38,470 bases of DNA from Acidimicrobiia bacterium (GTDB lineage: Bacteria > Actinomycetota > Acidimicrobiia > Spongiisociales > ZC4RG35), in assembly GCA_003230435.1 (NCBI GenBank), contig QIDW01000225.1, positions 1 to 38,470 on the forward strand, written 5' to 3'. The position numbers were made by a program, and so were the translations under genes. Every line of letters starts with the position of its first letter. Position 1 is the stretch's first letter. Shown here piece after piece: positions 1 to 8,150 of the stretch. The notes beneath the pieces were generated by a model. That model made no database searches. It was not told where the DNA came from and was given only the letters and a program-made list of their open reading frames with translations.

Positions 1-24
1 GGTTATCGATCTATAGGAGGAATG

Positions 25-87
25 ATGGCACTTCGCAACAAAGTATCCGACGGATGTTGTGGCGGCGGTGGCTGCTGCACCGGCTGA
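25..87 (+). CDS. Candidate 20-residue Cys-rich peptide, or C-terminus of a gene cut by the window edge
   Basis: A perfect AGGAGG at 15-20 lies four bases before the ATG at 25, and a second in-frame ATG sits at 22. The reading frame ends in CCGGGGCCTG, two Cys pairs separated by four Gly. A CC-G4-CC arrangement suggests metal or thiol chemistry, but this is inference only. The frame is also open back to base 1, so this could instead be the Cys-rich tail of a longer protein that starts outside the window; the strong Shine-Dalgarno favours a separate small ORF. I do not recognise a family. The first copy of the dispersed intergenic motif follows seven bases after the stop. Confidence 0.35.
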   Translation: MALRNKVSDGCCGGGGCCTG

Positions 88-93
88 GCGGAA

Positions 94-111
94 CTAAGTG
101 CTCCTCCAACG
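94..111 (+). repeat. Dispersed intergenic motif, copy 1
   Basis: CTAAGTGCTCCTCCAACG matches the core CTAAGTGCTYTCCAACG with one inserted C. It lies between the tiny Cys-rich ORF and the 3' end of the convergent nuclease gene. The other copies are at 1004, 2949, 9505 (minus strand) and 26805. The downstream extension seen in copies 3 and 5 is not conserved here. Confidence 0.5.
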
Positions 112-129
112 TTAAAACGATGGGGGGCG

Positions 130-924
130 CTAAGGCTGGGGCGTTGCTCGAGAGAGCAGCGCCTCCGCTGCTCTCCCCTCGTCACAATCGCTCAAGATCG
201 GGCAGAAGCGACACCAGGGGCCGGCTCTTTTCTCGAGTCTCGACCCGTCACTCCATGAGGTACGGATCTCGTTGGCCAACTGAGCCACTTCTTCGGCTAC
301 TCGCGCGATGTCGCCAGTAGACGGAACTGTCCGATAGCGCTCCCCCGTCTGCACCGACACAGCCTCAACGTATGCCGGCACCTCGGCATGATCCAACGCC
401 CACATCAGTGCGTAGAACATGAGTTGATCTTCGGGCGCACCAAGCTCTCCGGTCTTCCAGTCGACAAGCCGGTGCCCACCGAGATCCTCCCGATAGACCG
501 CGTCGACCGTGCCCACCAGCTGAACACCCTCGTCTGTCTCGTGCATCAGATCCACCTCTGATCCCTCAAACCCGTCGGTGGGGAGTTTGGTGAAACGGTC
601 GTAAAGGCCGCGCACCTCTTCGATCACGCCTGCCAGCGCCGACGGTTTCATCTCGAGGCCGGTGAGTTTGTTGTTCAAGTTCGATCCACCTATTTCCTCG
701 CGACAGGCCTGAACAAACTCATCTGAGGCGATCAAACCTCCGGTGAGATGACGACTGAAGATGCGATGGGCGAGGCTCCCCAGGAACGCCGGGCGAGTGT
801 CGGGCCCATAGATCCCCTGAAGCCGCGCGTTCGCCGAATCCGGGCACTTTTTCCACGCCACGTACGTCGAAGCAGATAGACGTATCTCATCACCAGGAAT
901 CACATGTGGGATAACCACCAACAT
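130..924 (-). CDS. Stand-alone RecB/Cas4-like PD-(D/E)XK nuclease with a probable Fe-S cluster
   Basis: About 264 residues, related to the RecB C-terminal nuclease superfamily (PDDEXK_1). The core VDWKTGE near residues 152-158 is the (D/E)XK motif, followed by QLMFYALMWAL, which carries the QxxxY motif typical of RecB and Cas4 nucleases. One N-terminal Cys (WKKCP, about residue 25) and three C-terminal Cys (CRFCPILSDC, about residues 238-247) match the one-plus-three Cys layout of 4Fe-4S-stabilised family members. It lacks helicase domains and no cas gene is nearby, so a general DNA-repair exonuclease is the likely role. I chose the ATG at 924; a TTG at 930 is possible. It is divergent from the VanW-domain gene. 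Confidence 0.8.
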   Translation of the reverse strand: MLVVIPHVIPGDEIRLSASTYVAWKKCPDSANARLQGIYGPDTRPAFLGSLAHRIFSRHLTGGLIASDEFVQACREEIGGSNLNNKLTGLEMKPSALAGVIEEVRGLYDRFTKLPTDGFEGSEVDLMHETDEGVQLVGTVDAVYREDLGGHRLVDWKTGELGAPEDQLMFYALMWALDHAEVPAYVEAVSVQTGERYRTVPSTGDIARVAEEVAQLANEIRTSWSDGSRLEKRAGPWCRFCPILSDCDEGRAAEALLSRATPQP

Positions 925-1003
925 AGGCAACGAGGGTATACCCCTGCCTGGATATCCACGGTTCAGATATTGGCCTGGCCAGCGGTATCATGCCCGGTCC
1001 AGG

Positions 1004-1051
1004 GTTAGTGCTCTCCAACGGAGAGCACCTAGGCCGAATGGGTCGGCCTTT
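1004..1051 (+). promoter_or_regulatory. Tandem hairpins (dispersed motif copy 2) just before the VanW-domain gene
   Basis: GTGCTCTCC at 1008-1016 and GGAGAGCAC at 1020-1028 form a perfect 9-bp stem with an AAC loop. AGGCCGA at 1031-1037 pairs with TCGGCCT at 1043-1049 around a 5-base loop and is followed by TTT. The first arm is the dispersed motif itself (GTTAGTGCTCTCCAACG). The second stem ends only five bases before the ATG at 1055, where a ribosome binding site would be expected. Possible roles are leader attenuation, translational control, or termination of a transcript from upstream. No known riboswitch is recognised. Confidence 0.5.
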
Positions 1052-1054
1052 CAC

Positions 1055-2953
1055 ATGAACAAGCACCTTTCCTTCCGGATACATCCGTTACTGACTGCCG
1101 TGATCGTGGTAGCCGGGGTATTTGTGGTGTTGTTTGCGGCATACGGGCTGACCCGCAACGTCTCCCAGAACGAAGTGATGGGTCGCGTTGAGGTGGTTGG
1201 AACACCCATCGGTGGCCTAAGTCAGGAAGAAGCGGTCAGCGCGATCCTCGCCGTGGAGGATGAGTATCGGGCAAGGACGGCCGCCTTCACTATCGATGGC
1301 AAGGGGGTGCTGTTGAACCCTGCGGAGGCCGGCTTCGATGTCGACGAAGAGGCGGTCGTCGACGAGGCGATGCGTGTCGGACGAGAAGGCAACGCGGCCT
1401 ATCAGTTCCTCTGGTGGCTTCGCAACTTGTTCACGACCACCGGGCTAGGTCTTAGCGGCTCCACGGAAACCGCCGCGATGAACCAGATATTCGACGATTG
1501 GGACTCGGAGGTCATCTCGATACCAGTCAGCCTCGGCGCCATAGAGATGACAGACGGCGTTCCCCAGCCCGTCTACCCGGAGACGGGCGTCGGCGTTGAT
1601 CGGGAGGAGAGCACCGAGATCATCGAGATGAGCCTTCTTGCCGAGGCGCCAAAGGATGAGTCTCTGCCCACGGAGACGATTATCCCGAAACTGAGCGACT
1701 CGGACATCGATGATGCGTTGGCAGAAGCCAATCGTCTTCTTTCAGGCTCGATCCGCATGGTCCACCACGACAGCGATCTGGTGTTCACGCCCGCCCAGTT
1801 GGCCGAGGCCTACCGGTCAGAGACAGTCACATCGTCCCCTCCTCAGATTGTGCATTTGTTCGACCCAGAGACCATCAACGGTTTCCTGGAGCCGGTCAGG
1901 TCCGAATACGAGGCCCCGCCGGTCGACGCCCGATTCGCGATCTCGGGCGACTCGATCAGTATCGTCCCTGGCATCCGGGGGACCAGGATCGAGGAAGTCG
2001 AGACGGCGCAGAGGCTTCTTCAGGCTGGATTTACCAGTGGAAGAGTGGGACAACTTCCGCTGGTCGAAGACGCCGACCCCAACGTCACCACCGAGTCTCT
2101 CGAGAACCTGGGCATCAAACAACTCGTCTCATCCTTCACGACCTACTACTCGTGCTGCCAGGACAGGGTCAACAACATCCAGCTGATGGCGGACACCGTG
2201 GACATGGCCATCGTCCGATCCGGGTCGGAGTTCGACCTCAATGCATACGTCGGACAGAGGACGGAGGAGAAGGGATACCTGCCGGCGGGGACCATCATCG
2301 GCGGGCAACTCAAGGACACCGTCGGTGGTGGTGTCAGTCAGTTCGCCACGACCTTCTACAACGCAGTCTTCTGGGGTGGATACGAGGACATAACCCACCA
2401 GCCTCACTCGGTTTACTTCTCTCGTTATCCCGAAGGGATCGAGGCCACGATCAATTGGACAACACCCAACCTCATCTTTCGCAACAACACTGCCAAGGCG
2501 ATCATGATCGACACCAAGTACACCGACACCTCGATCACTGTTCGCTTTTTTGGCGACAACGAGGGGCGGACCGTCAAGGGCGAGCAGAGTGGCGGTGATA
2601 CCAAGATCTGGGTTCCCTCAAGAGGCGGTCCCGACGCGATTCACATAGAAGGAACCGTGTCAGGGCGGTTTGCCCAAACTGAACCGGGCCCGCCGAAGTA
2701 CATCGGGAACCCGGCGTTTGACCTTGATCGGGTCGACCAGATCCAGAGAGAGCGTGACGGATGGAGCGTGAAGGTCACCCGCAGGAAACTGAGGGGAGGG
2801 ACCGAGCTCATCGCCGAAGAAGAGTGGATTGTCAAGTACCGGCCTCAGTTCGCGGTCTTGGAGGTGCACCCCTGCAAGGTCCCCGGTCAGGAAGAGACTT
2901 GCCCGACAACCACTACCACGATCCCGTTGGAAACGACCAGCACCACAAGTTAG
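1055..2953 (+). CDS. VanW-domain protein with peptidoglycan-binding-like domains, membrane-anchored
   Basis: 632 residues. One N-terminal membrane segment (about residues 11-31) should act as an uncleaved anchor, leaving the rest outside. The middle resembles the repeated peptidoglycan-binding (PG_binding_4-like) modules that precede VanW domains. The VanW domain (about residues 360-480) shows FTTYYSCCQDR, FDLNAYVG, GGGVSQFATTFYNAVFWGG and HQPHSVYFSRYPEG, all family hallmarks. The tail is Thr-rich after a Cys pair. The biochemical role of VanW proteins is unsettled; most gram-positive homologues are cell-wall associated and unrelated to vancomycin resistance. The start codon lies directly after a hairpin pair and lacks an obvious Shine-Dalgarno. 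It converges on the small gene at 3002-3298. Confidence 0.88.
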   Translation: MNKHLSFRIHPLLTAVIVVAGVFVVLFAAYGLTRNVSQNEVMGRVEVVGTPIGGLSQEEAVSAILAVEDEYRARTAAFTIDGKGVLLNPAEAGFDVDEEAVVDEAMRVGREGNAAYQFLWWLRNLFTTTGLGLSGSTETAAMNQIFDDWDSEVISIPVSLGAIEMTDGVPQPVYPETGVGVDREESTEIIEMSLLAEAPKDESLPTETIIPKLSDSDIDDALAEANRLLSGSIRMVHHDSDLVFTPAQLAEAYRSETVTSSPPQIVHLFDPETINGFLEPVRSEYEAPPVDARFAISGDSISIVPGIRGTRIEEVETAQRLLQAGFTSGRVGQLPLVEDADPNVTTESLENLGIKQLVSSFTTYYSCCQDRVNNIQLMADTVDMAIVRSGSEFDLNAYVGQRTEEKGYLPAGTIIGGQLKDTVGGGVSQFATTFYNAVFWGGYEDITHQPHSVYFSRYPEGIEATINWTTPNLIFRNNTAKAIMIDTKYTDTSITVRFFGDNEGRTVKGEQSGGDTKIWVPSRGGPDAIHIEGTVSGRFAQTEPGPPKYIGNPAFDLDRVDQIQRERDGWSVKVTRRKLRGGTELIAEEEWIVKYRPQFAVLEVHPCKVPGQEETCPTTTTTIPLETTSTTS

Positions 2954-2985
2954 GCGCCTTCCAACGTGAGTGAGGTCGCATGTTT
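2949..2985 (+). repeat. Dispersed intergenic motif, copy 3 (long form)
   Basis: GTTAGGCGCCTTCCAACG continues into an extension ending in GGTCGCATGTTT at 2974-2985. Copy 5 at 26805 shares this extension nearly base for base over about 25 positions. The copy begins within the last codons of the VanW-domain gene and fills the short convergent gap before the small minus-strand gene. Confidence 0.5.
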
Positions 2986-3001
2986 AGCGCCCGGACCGGG
3001 A

Positions 3002-3298
3002 TCATTCCTCTTCGTCGTAGAACCTGAGGAACAAATGTGTTACGTCAGACACGGCGCCTGCCGAATCCTCATCCCAACCACCTGGCCGGCGAACGGTGAC
3101 CGCGTTCTGGAGAACAAAAACGTGATCTATTCCCAGGTCGAGGGCAAACAGCCGATCGGCAAGCACCCCCGGAACACCTTTTCCCTCAGATTCGGGGGTG
3201 ATCGTCTGACCATCCTGGCCGGTGAAACTTCTGTCGGTATCGACGATGAGGATCTCCCCCATCGCGACGGTATCTTTGATCTCTACGTTCTGACCCAT
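3002..3298 (-). CDS. Conserved-looking small protein of unknown function
   Basis: 98 residues from the ATG at 3298, directly downstream of pyruvate kinase (35-base gap) and on the same strand. The protein is acidic, without membrane segments or signal peptide. It has a hydrophobic stretch GEILIVDTDRSF near residues 14-25 and ends in FYDEEE. I do not recognise the family. Support for coding comes from its position in the gatCAB-pyk run, codon use like its neighbours, and a clean fit between pyk and the convergent VanW-domain gene. An internal ATG near residue 13 is an alternative start. Confidence 0.6.
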   Translation of the reverse strand: MGQNVEIKDTVAMGEILIVDTDRSFTGQDGQTITPESEGKGVPGVLADRLFALDLGIDHVFVLQNAVTVRRPGGWDEDSAGAVSDVTHLFLRFYDEEE

Positions 3299-3333
3299 TG
3301 ACGGGATCGTAACTAGCGGTGCGGCACTAGTGG

Positions 3334-4767
3334 CTAACCGCCAAGCCCACCGGAGAGCTCGCCGATTCTGTGAACTTTGACCAGGTTCGTCGAGGCCTTG
3401 AGATGTGGTGGCACTCCAGCGACCATCACAACGGTCTCGTCGTGGACGCACACGCCCTCGGACCGGAGCATCGACGCCGCAAGGGCGATCTCATCATCGG
3501 TGTAGTCGCGACGCTCGAAGTGGTGGGGAATCACACCCCAATAGAGAGACATGCGTCTTCGAGTGACATGGTTGGGAGTGAAAGCGACGACACGCTGTTC
3601 GGGGCGGTACTTGGAGATCAAACGCGCTGTGTTCCCGGTCTCGGTGAATGCGACGATGGTGGAAGCCCCGACATTCCCGGCAATGTGGGTGGCGGCCTGT
3701 GCGACGGCCGAAGCGATGTTGTTCTCGTCTCCAACGAAGGACACTGGATGCTCGCCACGATCAGGGAGAGTCCCCTCCTCGACCGTTTGGCAGATCCGAG
3801 CCATTGCACTTACCACCTGGGTCGGGTAGGCACCGATGGCTGTCTCACCCGAGAGCATCACGGCGTCGGTGCCCTCCATGACGGCGTTGGCCACATCGGT
3901 AACCTCGGCCCGCGTCGGCCGGGGGTTTGTGATCATCGATTCGAGCATCTCGGTGGCTGTGACCGAGATGCTCCCGGCCGCATTCGCCCTTTCCAGGATG
4001 TCGGCCTGGATCAGAGGCAAACGCTCCAACGGCACCTGAACCCCCAGATCACCCCTGGCGACCATCACTCCAAAAGACGCTGCGAGGATCTCGTCGAGAT
4101 TGTCCAAAGCCTGAGCCAGCTCGATCTTTGCGATCACCGGGACGTCCCCACAGAGTGACGCAACGATGTCGACATCTGCGGCCGTACGCACAAACGAAGC
4201 CGCCACGTAATCGACTCCCAATTCCTTGCCAAACGCCAGATCGACCTCATCCTTGTCGGTGATGCTCACTGCCGACAGACTGCTGTCGGGAAAAGCGACA
4301 CCCTGGTGATCGGAGAGCGAACCGTCCTCGAGAACACGAGCGCGCAGCGCGCCGTCCCCTCTCCCTGTTACCTCCAGCGACACCATGCCGTCACCGAGGA
4401 TCACCCGGTGTCCCGGAAGGACATCGTCCAGCAGATTTTCGTAGCCCACTTGAATAGTGTCAGCTCCCACTTCTCCGGGTGCTGGTGCCAGGGCTATCTC
4501 GGCATCCTTGTGAAGCTCGATTTCACCGCCAGGAAACGTCCCAACCCGCAGTTTCGGCCCCTGAATATCTTGCATGACCGCAACGCTCCGACCAGCGTCA
4601 TCCGCGGTCGATCGAACCCATTCGAGCATCTGGCGATGGAAGGCGTGATCACCATGGGAAAAATTGAGGCGGGCCACATCCATCCCAGCGTCGATCAGAT
4701 CCCGTATGCCCTGCTCGCTGGCGACCGAGGGCCCGAGGGTGGCGATGATCTTCGTCTGACGCTGCAT
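3334..4767 (-). CDS. pyk: Pyruvate kinase
   Basis: 477 residues, the usual length. It converts phosphoenolpyruvate and ADP to pyruvate and ATP, the last step of glycolysis, in the cytoplasm. The N-terminus KIIATLGPS and the substrate-site segment DVARLNFSHGD are standard. The catalytic Lys lies in IAKIELAQALDNLDEIL, followed by the Mg-binding MVARGDLGVQ and the TATEMLESMI and MEGTDAVMLSGETA signatures. The C-terminal regulatory domain is complete. It lies 62 bases downstream of gatB on the same strand, so cotranscription is plausible. No frameshift is seen. Confidence 0.97.
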   Translation of the reverse strand: MQRQTKIIATLGPSVASEQGIRDLIDAGMDVARLNFSHGDHAFHRQMLEWVRSTADDAGRSVAVMQDIQGPKLRVGTFPGGEIELHKDAEIALAPAPGEVGADTIQVGYENLLDDVLPGHRVILGDGMVSLEVTGRGDGALRARVLEDGSLSDHQGVAFPDSSLSAVSITDKDEVDLAFGKELGVDYVAASFVRTAADVDIVASLCGDVPVIAKIELAQALDNLDEILAASFGVMVARGDLGVQVPLERLPLIQADILERANAAGSISVTATEMLESMITNPRPTRAEVTDVANAVMEGTDAVMLSGETAIGAYPTQVVSAMARICQTVEEGTLPDRGEHPVSFVGDENNIASAVAQAATHIAGNVGASTIVAFTETGNTARLISKYRPEQRVVAFTPNHVTRRRMSLYWGVIPHHFERRDYTDDEIALAASMLRSEGVCVHDETVVMVAGVPPHLKASTNLVKVHRIGELSGGLGG

Positions 4768-4829
4768 ATCAGCCTGACGCTAACCGGCCAGGGGCCAGTC
4801 CCCTTTGATCCCGGAGAAGGTGTTCTTGG

Positions 4830-6278
4830 TTAGGAGGAGAGCTTCTGCCGCAAAAGCTGATTGGCCAGCTTGGGGTCCGCCTTGCCCTGACTTGCCTTCA
4901 TTACCTGGCCAACCAGAAAGCCGACGACTTTCTGCTCGCCGGCCGCATAACTGTCGACAGCCTCAGGATTGTCGGCGAGCACCACGGCAACGATCTTCTC
5001 CAAAGCCGAAGTGTCTGAGATCTGAACCAGATCACGTGCTTTCGCCACTGCCCGCGGTGAGCCCTCGCCAAGGAGAACCCCCTCGAGCACTTCCTTGGCG
5101 GCCGATGACGAGACGAGTCCTTCTCCCACGATTCTCACCAGTTCGGCAAGCTGGGGGCCGTCAAGAGAAAGCTTCGTCGGGTGGGTCTCGGTCCTTCGCA
5201 ACCACGCCGTCACCTCTCCGGTCAGCCAGTTGGCGGCGCGGCGGCGATCCGCCCCCTCGGCTGTGGCCACTTCGTAGATGTCTCGAATCTCGGCAGGCGA
5301 GCCGGAAAGCACTCCGGCGAGGTCGGAGTCGAGGCCCTCGTTCGAATACCGGGCCTTTCGCTCTGCCGGCAACTCGGGAAGGCCGACCTTGACCTCATCG
5401 ACCCAAGAGGCAGACATCGCCATTGGAGCCAGATCGGGCTCCGTGAAGTACCGATAATCGGAAGACCCTTCCTTGGTTCTCATCGAGTGGGTGACCCCGG
5501 CCTCCTCATCCCAGTGGCGGGTCTCCTGAGTCAGTTCGCCTCCCGCCTCGACAACTGAGATCTGTCGCTCGATCTCGTACTCGACAGCCCTTTCCAGCGA
5601 GCGGAACGAGTTCATGTTCTTGACCTCGACTTTGGTACCGAGGGTTTCGGCACCCTCTGGCCTGATCGACACGTTGGCGTCGAAACGAATGGAGCCTTCT
5701 TCGAGACGCGCATCAGAGACGCCCAACTCGGCGACTACTGCCCGCAGATCCTGCGCATACGCCCGTGCCTCGGCGGCGCTTCTTATGTCTGGCCGGGAGA
5801 CGACCTCGACAAGCGGGACACCAGACCGGTTGAAGTCGAGCAGAGTCGATTCCGCGGTGTGGATCCGTCCGCCATCGCCGACGTGAGTCGATTTTCCCGT
5901 GTCCTCCTCCATGTGCGCGCGCTCGATGCCGATCCGCCTCGTCTCACCGTCGACCGTGACATCGAGGTAGCCGTCATGACATACCGGGATGTCGAACTGG
6001 GAAATCTGATAGCCCTTTGGAAGGTCTGCGTAGAAATAGTTCTTGCGGTGGAAAACCGAACGCTCCGACACCTCACAATTGAAAGCAAGGCCAATCGCCA
6101 TGATCCACTCGATGGCCTTCCGATTTGGGACCGGGAGAGCCCCCGGCAAACCAAGACAGACCGGGCATATGTTGGTGTTGGGTCGCGCACCAAACTCCAC
6201 GGCGCAGCCACAGAACATCTTCGACTTGGTGGAGAGTTCGACATGCACCTCGATCCCGACCACGGTCTCCCAGGTCAT
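4830..6278 (-). CDS. gatB: Aspartyl/glutamyl-tRNA amidotransferase subunit B
   Basis: 482 residues. It is the kinase/amidating subunit of GatCAB, which converts Glu-tRNA(Gln) and Asp-tRNA(Asn) to the amide forms. The opening WETVVGIEVHVELSTKSKMF, the Cys-containing CGCAVEFGARPNTNICPVC zinc region, and the segments FNRSGVPLVEVVS and DYRYFTEPDLAP are diagnostic. The C-terminal YqeY-like domain (about residues 330-482) binds tRNA. Its ATG overlaps the gatA stop by four bases (ATGA), so the two are translationally coupled. Confidence 0.97.
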   Translation of the reverse strand: MTWETVVGIEVHVELSTKSKMFCGCAVEFGARPNTNICPVCLGLPGALPVPNRKAIEWIMAIGLAFNCEVSERSVFHRKNYFYADLPKGYQISQFDIPVCHDGYLDVTVDGETRRIGIERAHMEEDTGKSTHVGDGGRIHTAESTLLDFNRSGVPLVEVVSRPDIRSAAEARAYAQDLRAVVAELGVSDARLEEGSIRFDANVSIRPEGAETLGTKVEVKNMNSFRSLERAVEYEIERQISVVEAGGELTQETRHWDEEAGVTHSMRTKEGSSDYRYFTEPDLAPMAMSASWVDEVKVGLPELPAERKARYSNEGLDSDLAGVLSGSPAEIRDIYEVATAEGADRRRAANWLTGEVTAWLRRTETHPTKLSLDGPQLAELVRIVGEGLVSSSAAKEVLEGVLLGEGSPRAVAKARDLVQISDTSALEKIVAVVLADNPEAVDSYAAGEQKVVGFLVGQVMKASQGKADPKLANQLLRQKLSS

Positions 6279-7744
6279 GAGGCCAACTCCTCGAGGATCG
6301 GTCGGTCGGCAAAACCCGCAAGACTCTCAACGGCGGCAGCCACCTGAAACATGACGGTCTCGCCGAGAGCTGGGGCCATCACCTGGAACCCGATAGGGAG
6401 GTTCTGGTGGTCGAGGCCAATCGGGATCGAGATCGCCGGATGGCCGGCAAGGTTGGATGGGATCGTGCAGATATCAGACAGGTACATCGCGAGCGGGTCG
6501 TCTACCCGGGCACCCGCCTCGAATGCGACCGTAGGGCTGGTCGGCGACACCAGGACGTCGACGATTCCGTAGGCACGGGCAAAGTCTTCCTGAATGGCGG
6601 ACCGAACCTTCTGGGCCTGTCCATAAAAGGCGTCGTAGTAGCCGGCGGACAGCGCATATGTGCCGAGCAAAACCCGTCGGGTGACTTCAGGGCCGAATCC
6701 CTCGGCTCTGGTCCGCGCCATCAGCGACTCCGTCGTTGTCCCTTCACCCCGATGGCCGTACCGAACGCCATCGAAGCGGGCCAGGTTTGCCGATGCCTCG
6801 GCCGGCGCAATCAGGTAATACGCAGAGAGGGCGATGTCAAAGGTGGGTAGCGAAACCTCCACCACTGCGGCACCGGCATCGGACAACTTGTCGACCATGA
6901 CCGAGACGGCGGATTCGACTGCCGGTTCGTATCCCTCACCAGCCAGCTCCCTGACCACCCCCACCTTCAGGCCGGAAACGCCACTGTTCAGAGCTGCCGA
7001 GAGGTTGGGATACTCACCCGCATACGACGTGGCGTCCATTGGGTCATGGCCCCAGATGGCCTCGAGCGTGAACGCGGCGTCCTCGACGCTTCTCGAGAGA
7101 GGGCCTATTTGGTCGAGCGATGAAGCAAAAGCGATCAGCCCGTACCGACTCACCGTCCCATATGTCGGCTTCAGCCCAACCACGCCCGTAAGCGATGCGG
7201 GCTGACGAATGGATCCTCCCGTATCGGATCCAAGCGCGGCAAAGGCAGAGCCGACGGCCACGGCGGCTGCAGACCCCCCTGATGACCCTCCGGGGATACG
7301 GCTGATGTCCCAAGGGTTGTAGGAGGCCCCATAGGCCGAATTCTCCGTCGACGAACCCATCGCGAATTCGTCGAGGTTGGTCTTTCCGACAATTACTGCA
7401 CCGGCTTCTTTCAGCTTCCGGGTAACCGTGGCGTCATAGGGAGGGATGTAGCCGGCGAGGATCTGAGACGAAGCAGTTGTCTCGACACCCCTGGTGCACA
7501 TGTTGTCCTTGAGCGCCACCGGAATACCATGCAGTGGTCCGCGATCGAGCCCGTCCTCAAGTTCAGCATCGGCCTGACGGGCCGCCCCTCTTGCCCTTTC
7601 CCTATCGATGGTCAAGTAGGCGTGAAGCTGCGCCTCCGTCCGGGAGGCCCGATCCAGGGTTGCCTCGAGAAGGTCAGACGAGGACACCTCACCGGCGCGC
7701 AACCGCCCGCCGGCTTCCGCAATGGTCATCTCGTGGAGAGTCAC
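6275..7744 (-). CDS. gatA: Glutamyl-tRNA amidotransferase subunit A
   Basis: 489 residues of the amidase-signature family. This subunit hydrolyses glutamine and passes ammonia to GatB. The catalytic Lys is in IPVALKDNMCTRG (near residue 78). The Ser / cis-Ser pair lies in PGGSSGGSAAAVA and SDTGGSIRQPA, completing the Ser-cisSer-Lys triad. GLKPTYGTVSRYGLIAFASS is the conserved amidase core. It overlaps gatC (stop) and gatB (start) by four bases each, a tight gatC-gatA-gatB operon. Confidence 0.97.
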   Translation of the reverse strand: MTLHEMTIAEAGGRLRAGEVSSSDLLEATLDRASRTEAQLHAYLTIDRERARGAARQADAELEDGLDRGPLHGIPVALKDNMCTRGVETTASSQILAGYIPPYDATVTRKLKEAGAVIVGKTNLDEFAMGSSTENSAYGASYNPWDISRIPGGSSGGSAAAVAVGSAFAALGSDTGGSIRQPASLTGVVGLKPTYGTVSRYGLIAFASSLDQIGPLSRSVEDAAFTLEAIWGHDPMDATSYAGEYPNLSAALNSGVSGLKVGVVRELAGEGYEPAVESAVSVMVDKLSDAGAAVVEVSLPTFDIALSAYYLIAPAEASANLARFDGVRYGHRGEGTTTESLMARTRAEGFGPEVTRRVLLGTYALSAGYYDAFYGQAQKVRSAIQEDFARAYGIVDVLVSPTSPTVAFEAGARVDDPLAMYLSDICTIPSNLAGHPAISIPIGLDHQNLPIGFQVMAPALGETVMFQVAAAVESLAGFADRPILEELAS

Positions 7745-8031
7745 TCTGCCTCCATTGCTGGAGGCACAACGAAGTAGCCGTTCTCCGTTTCGGGAGCCTG
7801 GGAGAGAACCTCATCTCGATCGAGCGATGGTCTGCGCTCGTCTTGGCGGAATGCATTGACAATACCAAGCGGGTGGGCTGACTCCTCGCGGGGACCACCC
7901 TCGAGTGACTGCACTTGAGCCGCGTGGTCGAGGATCACGCCGAGCTGGGCCTTGTAGCCCTCGAGTTCTTCAGCAGTCAGGTCGAGGCGAGCAAGGCGCG
8001 CCACATGGGCAATATCAATATCGATCGGCAT
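7741..8031 (-). CDS. gatC: Glutamyl-tRNA amidotransferase subunit C
   Basis: 96 residues from the ATG at 8031 (IDIAHVARLARLDLTAEELE), which fits the family N-terminus; the frame stays open further upstream but that extension is not family-like. GatC stabilises the GatA-GatB interface. It carries the usual HPLGIVNAFRQDERRPSLDRDE and ends in GYFVVPP. It is the first gene of the gatCAB operon. The 18-bp inverted repeat at 8083-8143 lies in its upstream region. Confidence 0.95.
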   Translation of the reverse strand: MPIDIDIAHVARLARLDLTAEELEGYKAQLGVILDHAAQVQSLEGGPREESAHPLGIVNAFRQDERRPSLDRDEVLSQAPETENGYFVVPPAMEAE

Positions 8032-8082
8032 GGCCGCCGGAGTGTAAGCCAGCCCCACCTGTGTCGAAATCTGATAGATCCC

Positions 8083-8143
8083 CTGTAAGCGTGTGCACAG
8101 ACCGGGGGCGGTCCCCACGCCCACCCTGTGCACACGCTTACAG
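8083..8143. repeat. Perfect 18-bp inverted repeat with 25-base spacer
   Basis: CTGTAAGCGTGTGCACAG at 8083-8100 is repeated in inverted orientation as CTGTGCACACGCTTACAG at 8126-8143, with no mismatch. The spacer is GC-rich. It lies between divergent gatC (minus) and the small membrane gene (plus), so it is either a large leader hairpin or a two-site operator. There is no T-run, which argues against a simple terminator. The inner part GCGTGTGCA / TGCACACGC recurs at 36447-36491 with a similar spacer. Confidence 0.75.
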
Positions 8144-8150
8144 TGCCGTC

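Noticed and set aside
152..175. Perfect 10-bp hairpin near the 3' end of the RecB-like gene
   Set aside because: It lies within the coding region for the last residues and has no T-run; an Ala/Leu/Ser-rich coding stretch explains it.
934..943. GGGTATACCC palindrome upstream of the nuclease gene as an operator
   Set aside because: A single 10-bp palindrome in a divergent gap is suggestive but has no second copy or known regulator to support it.
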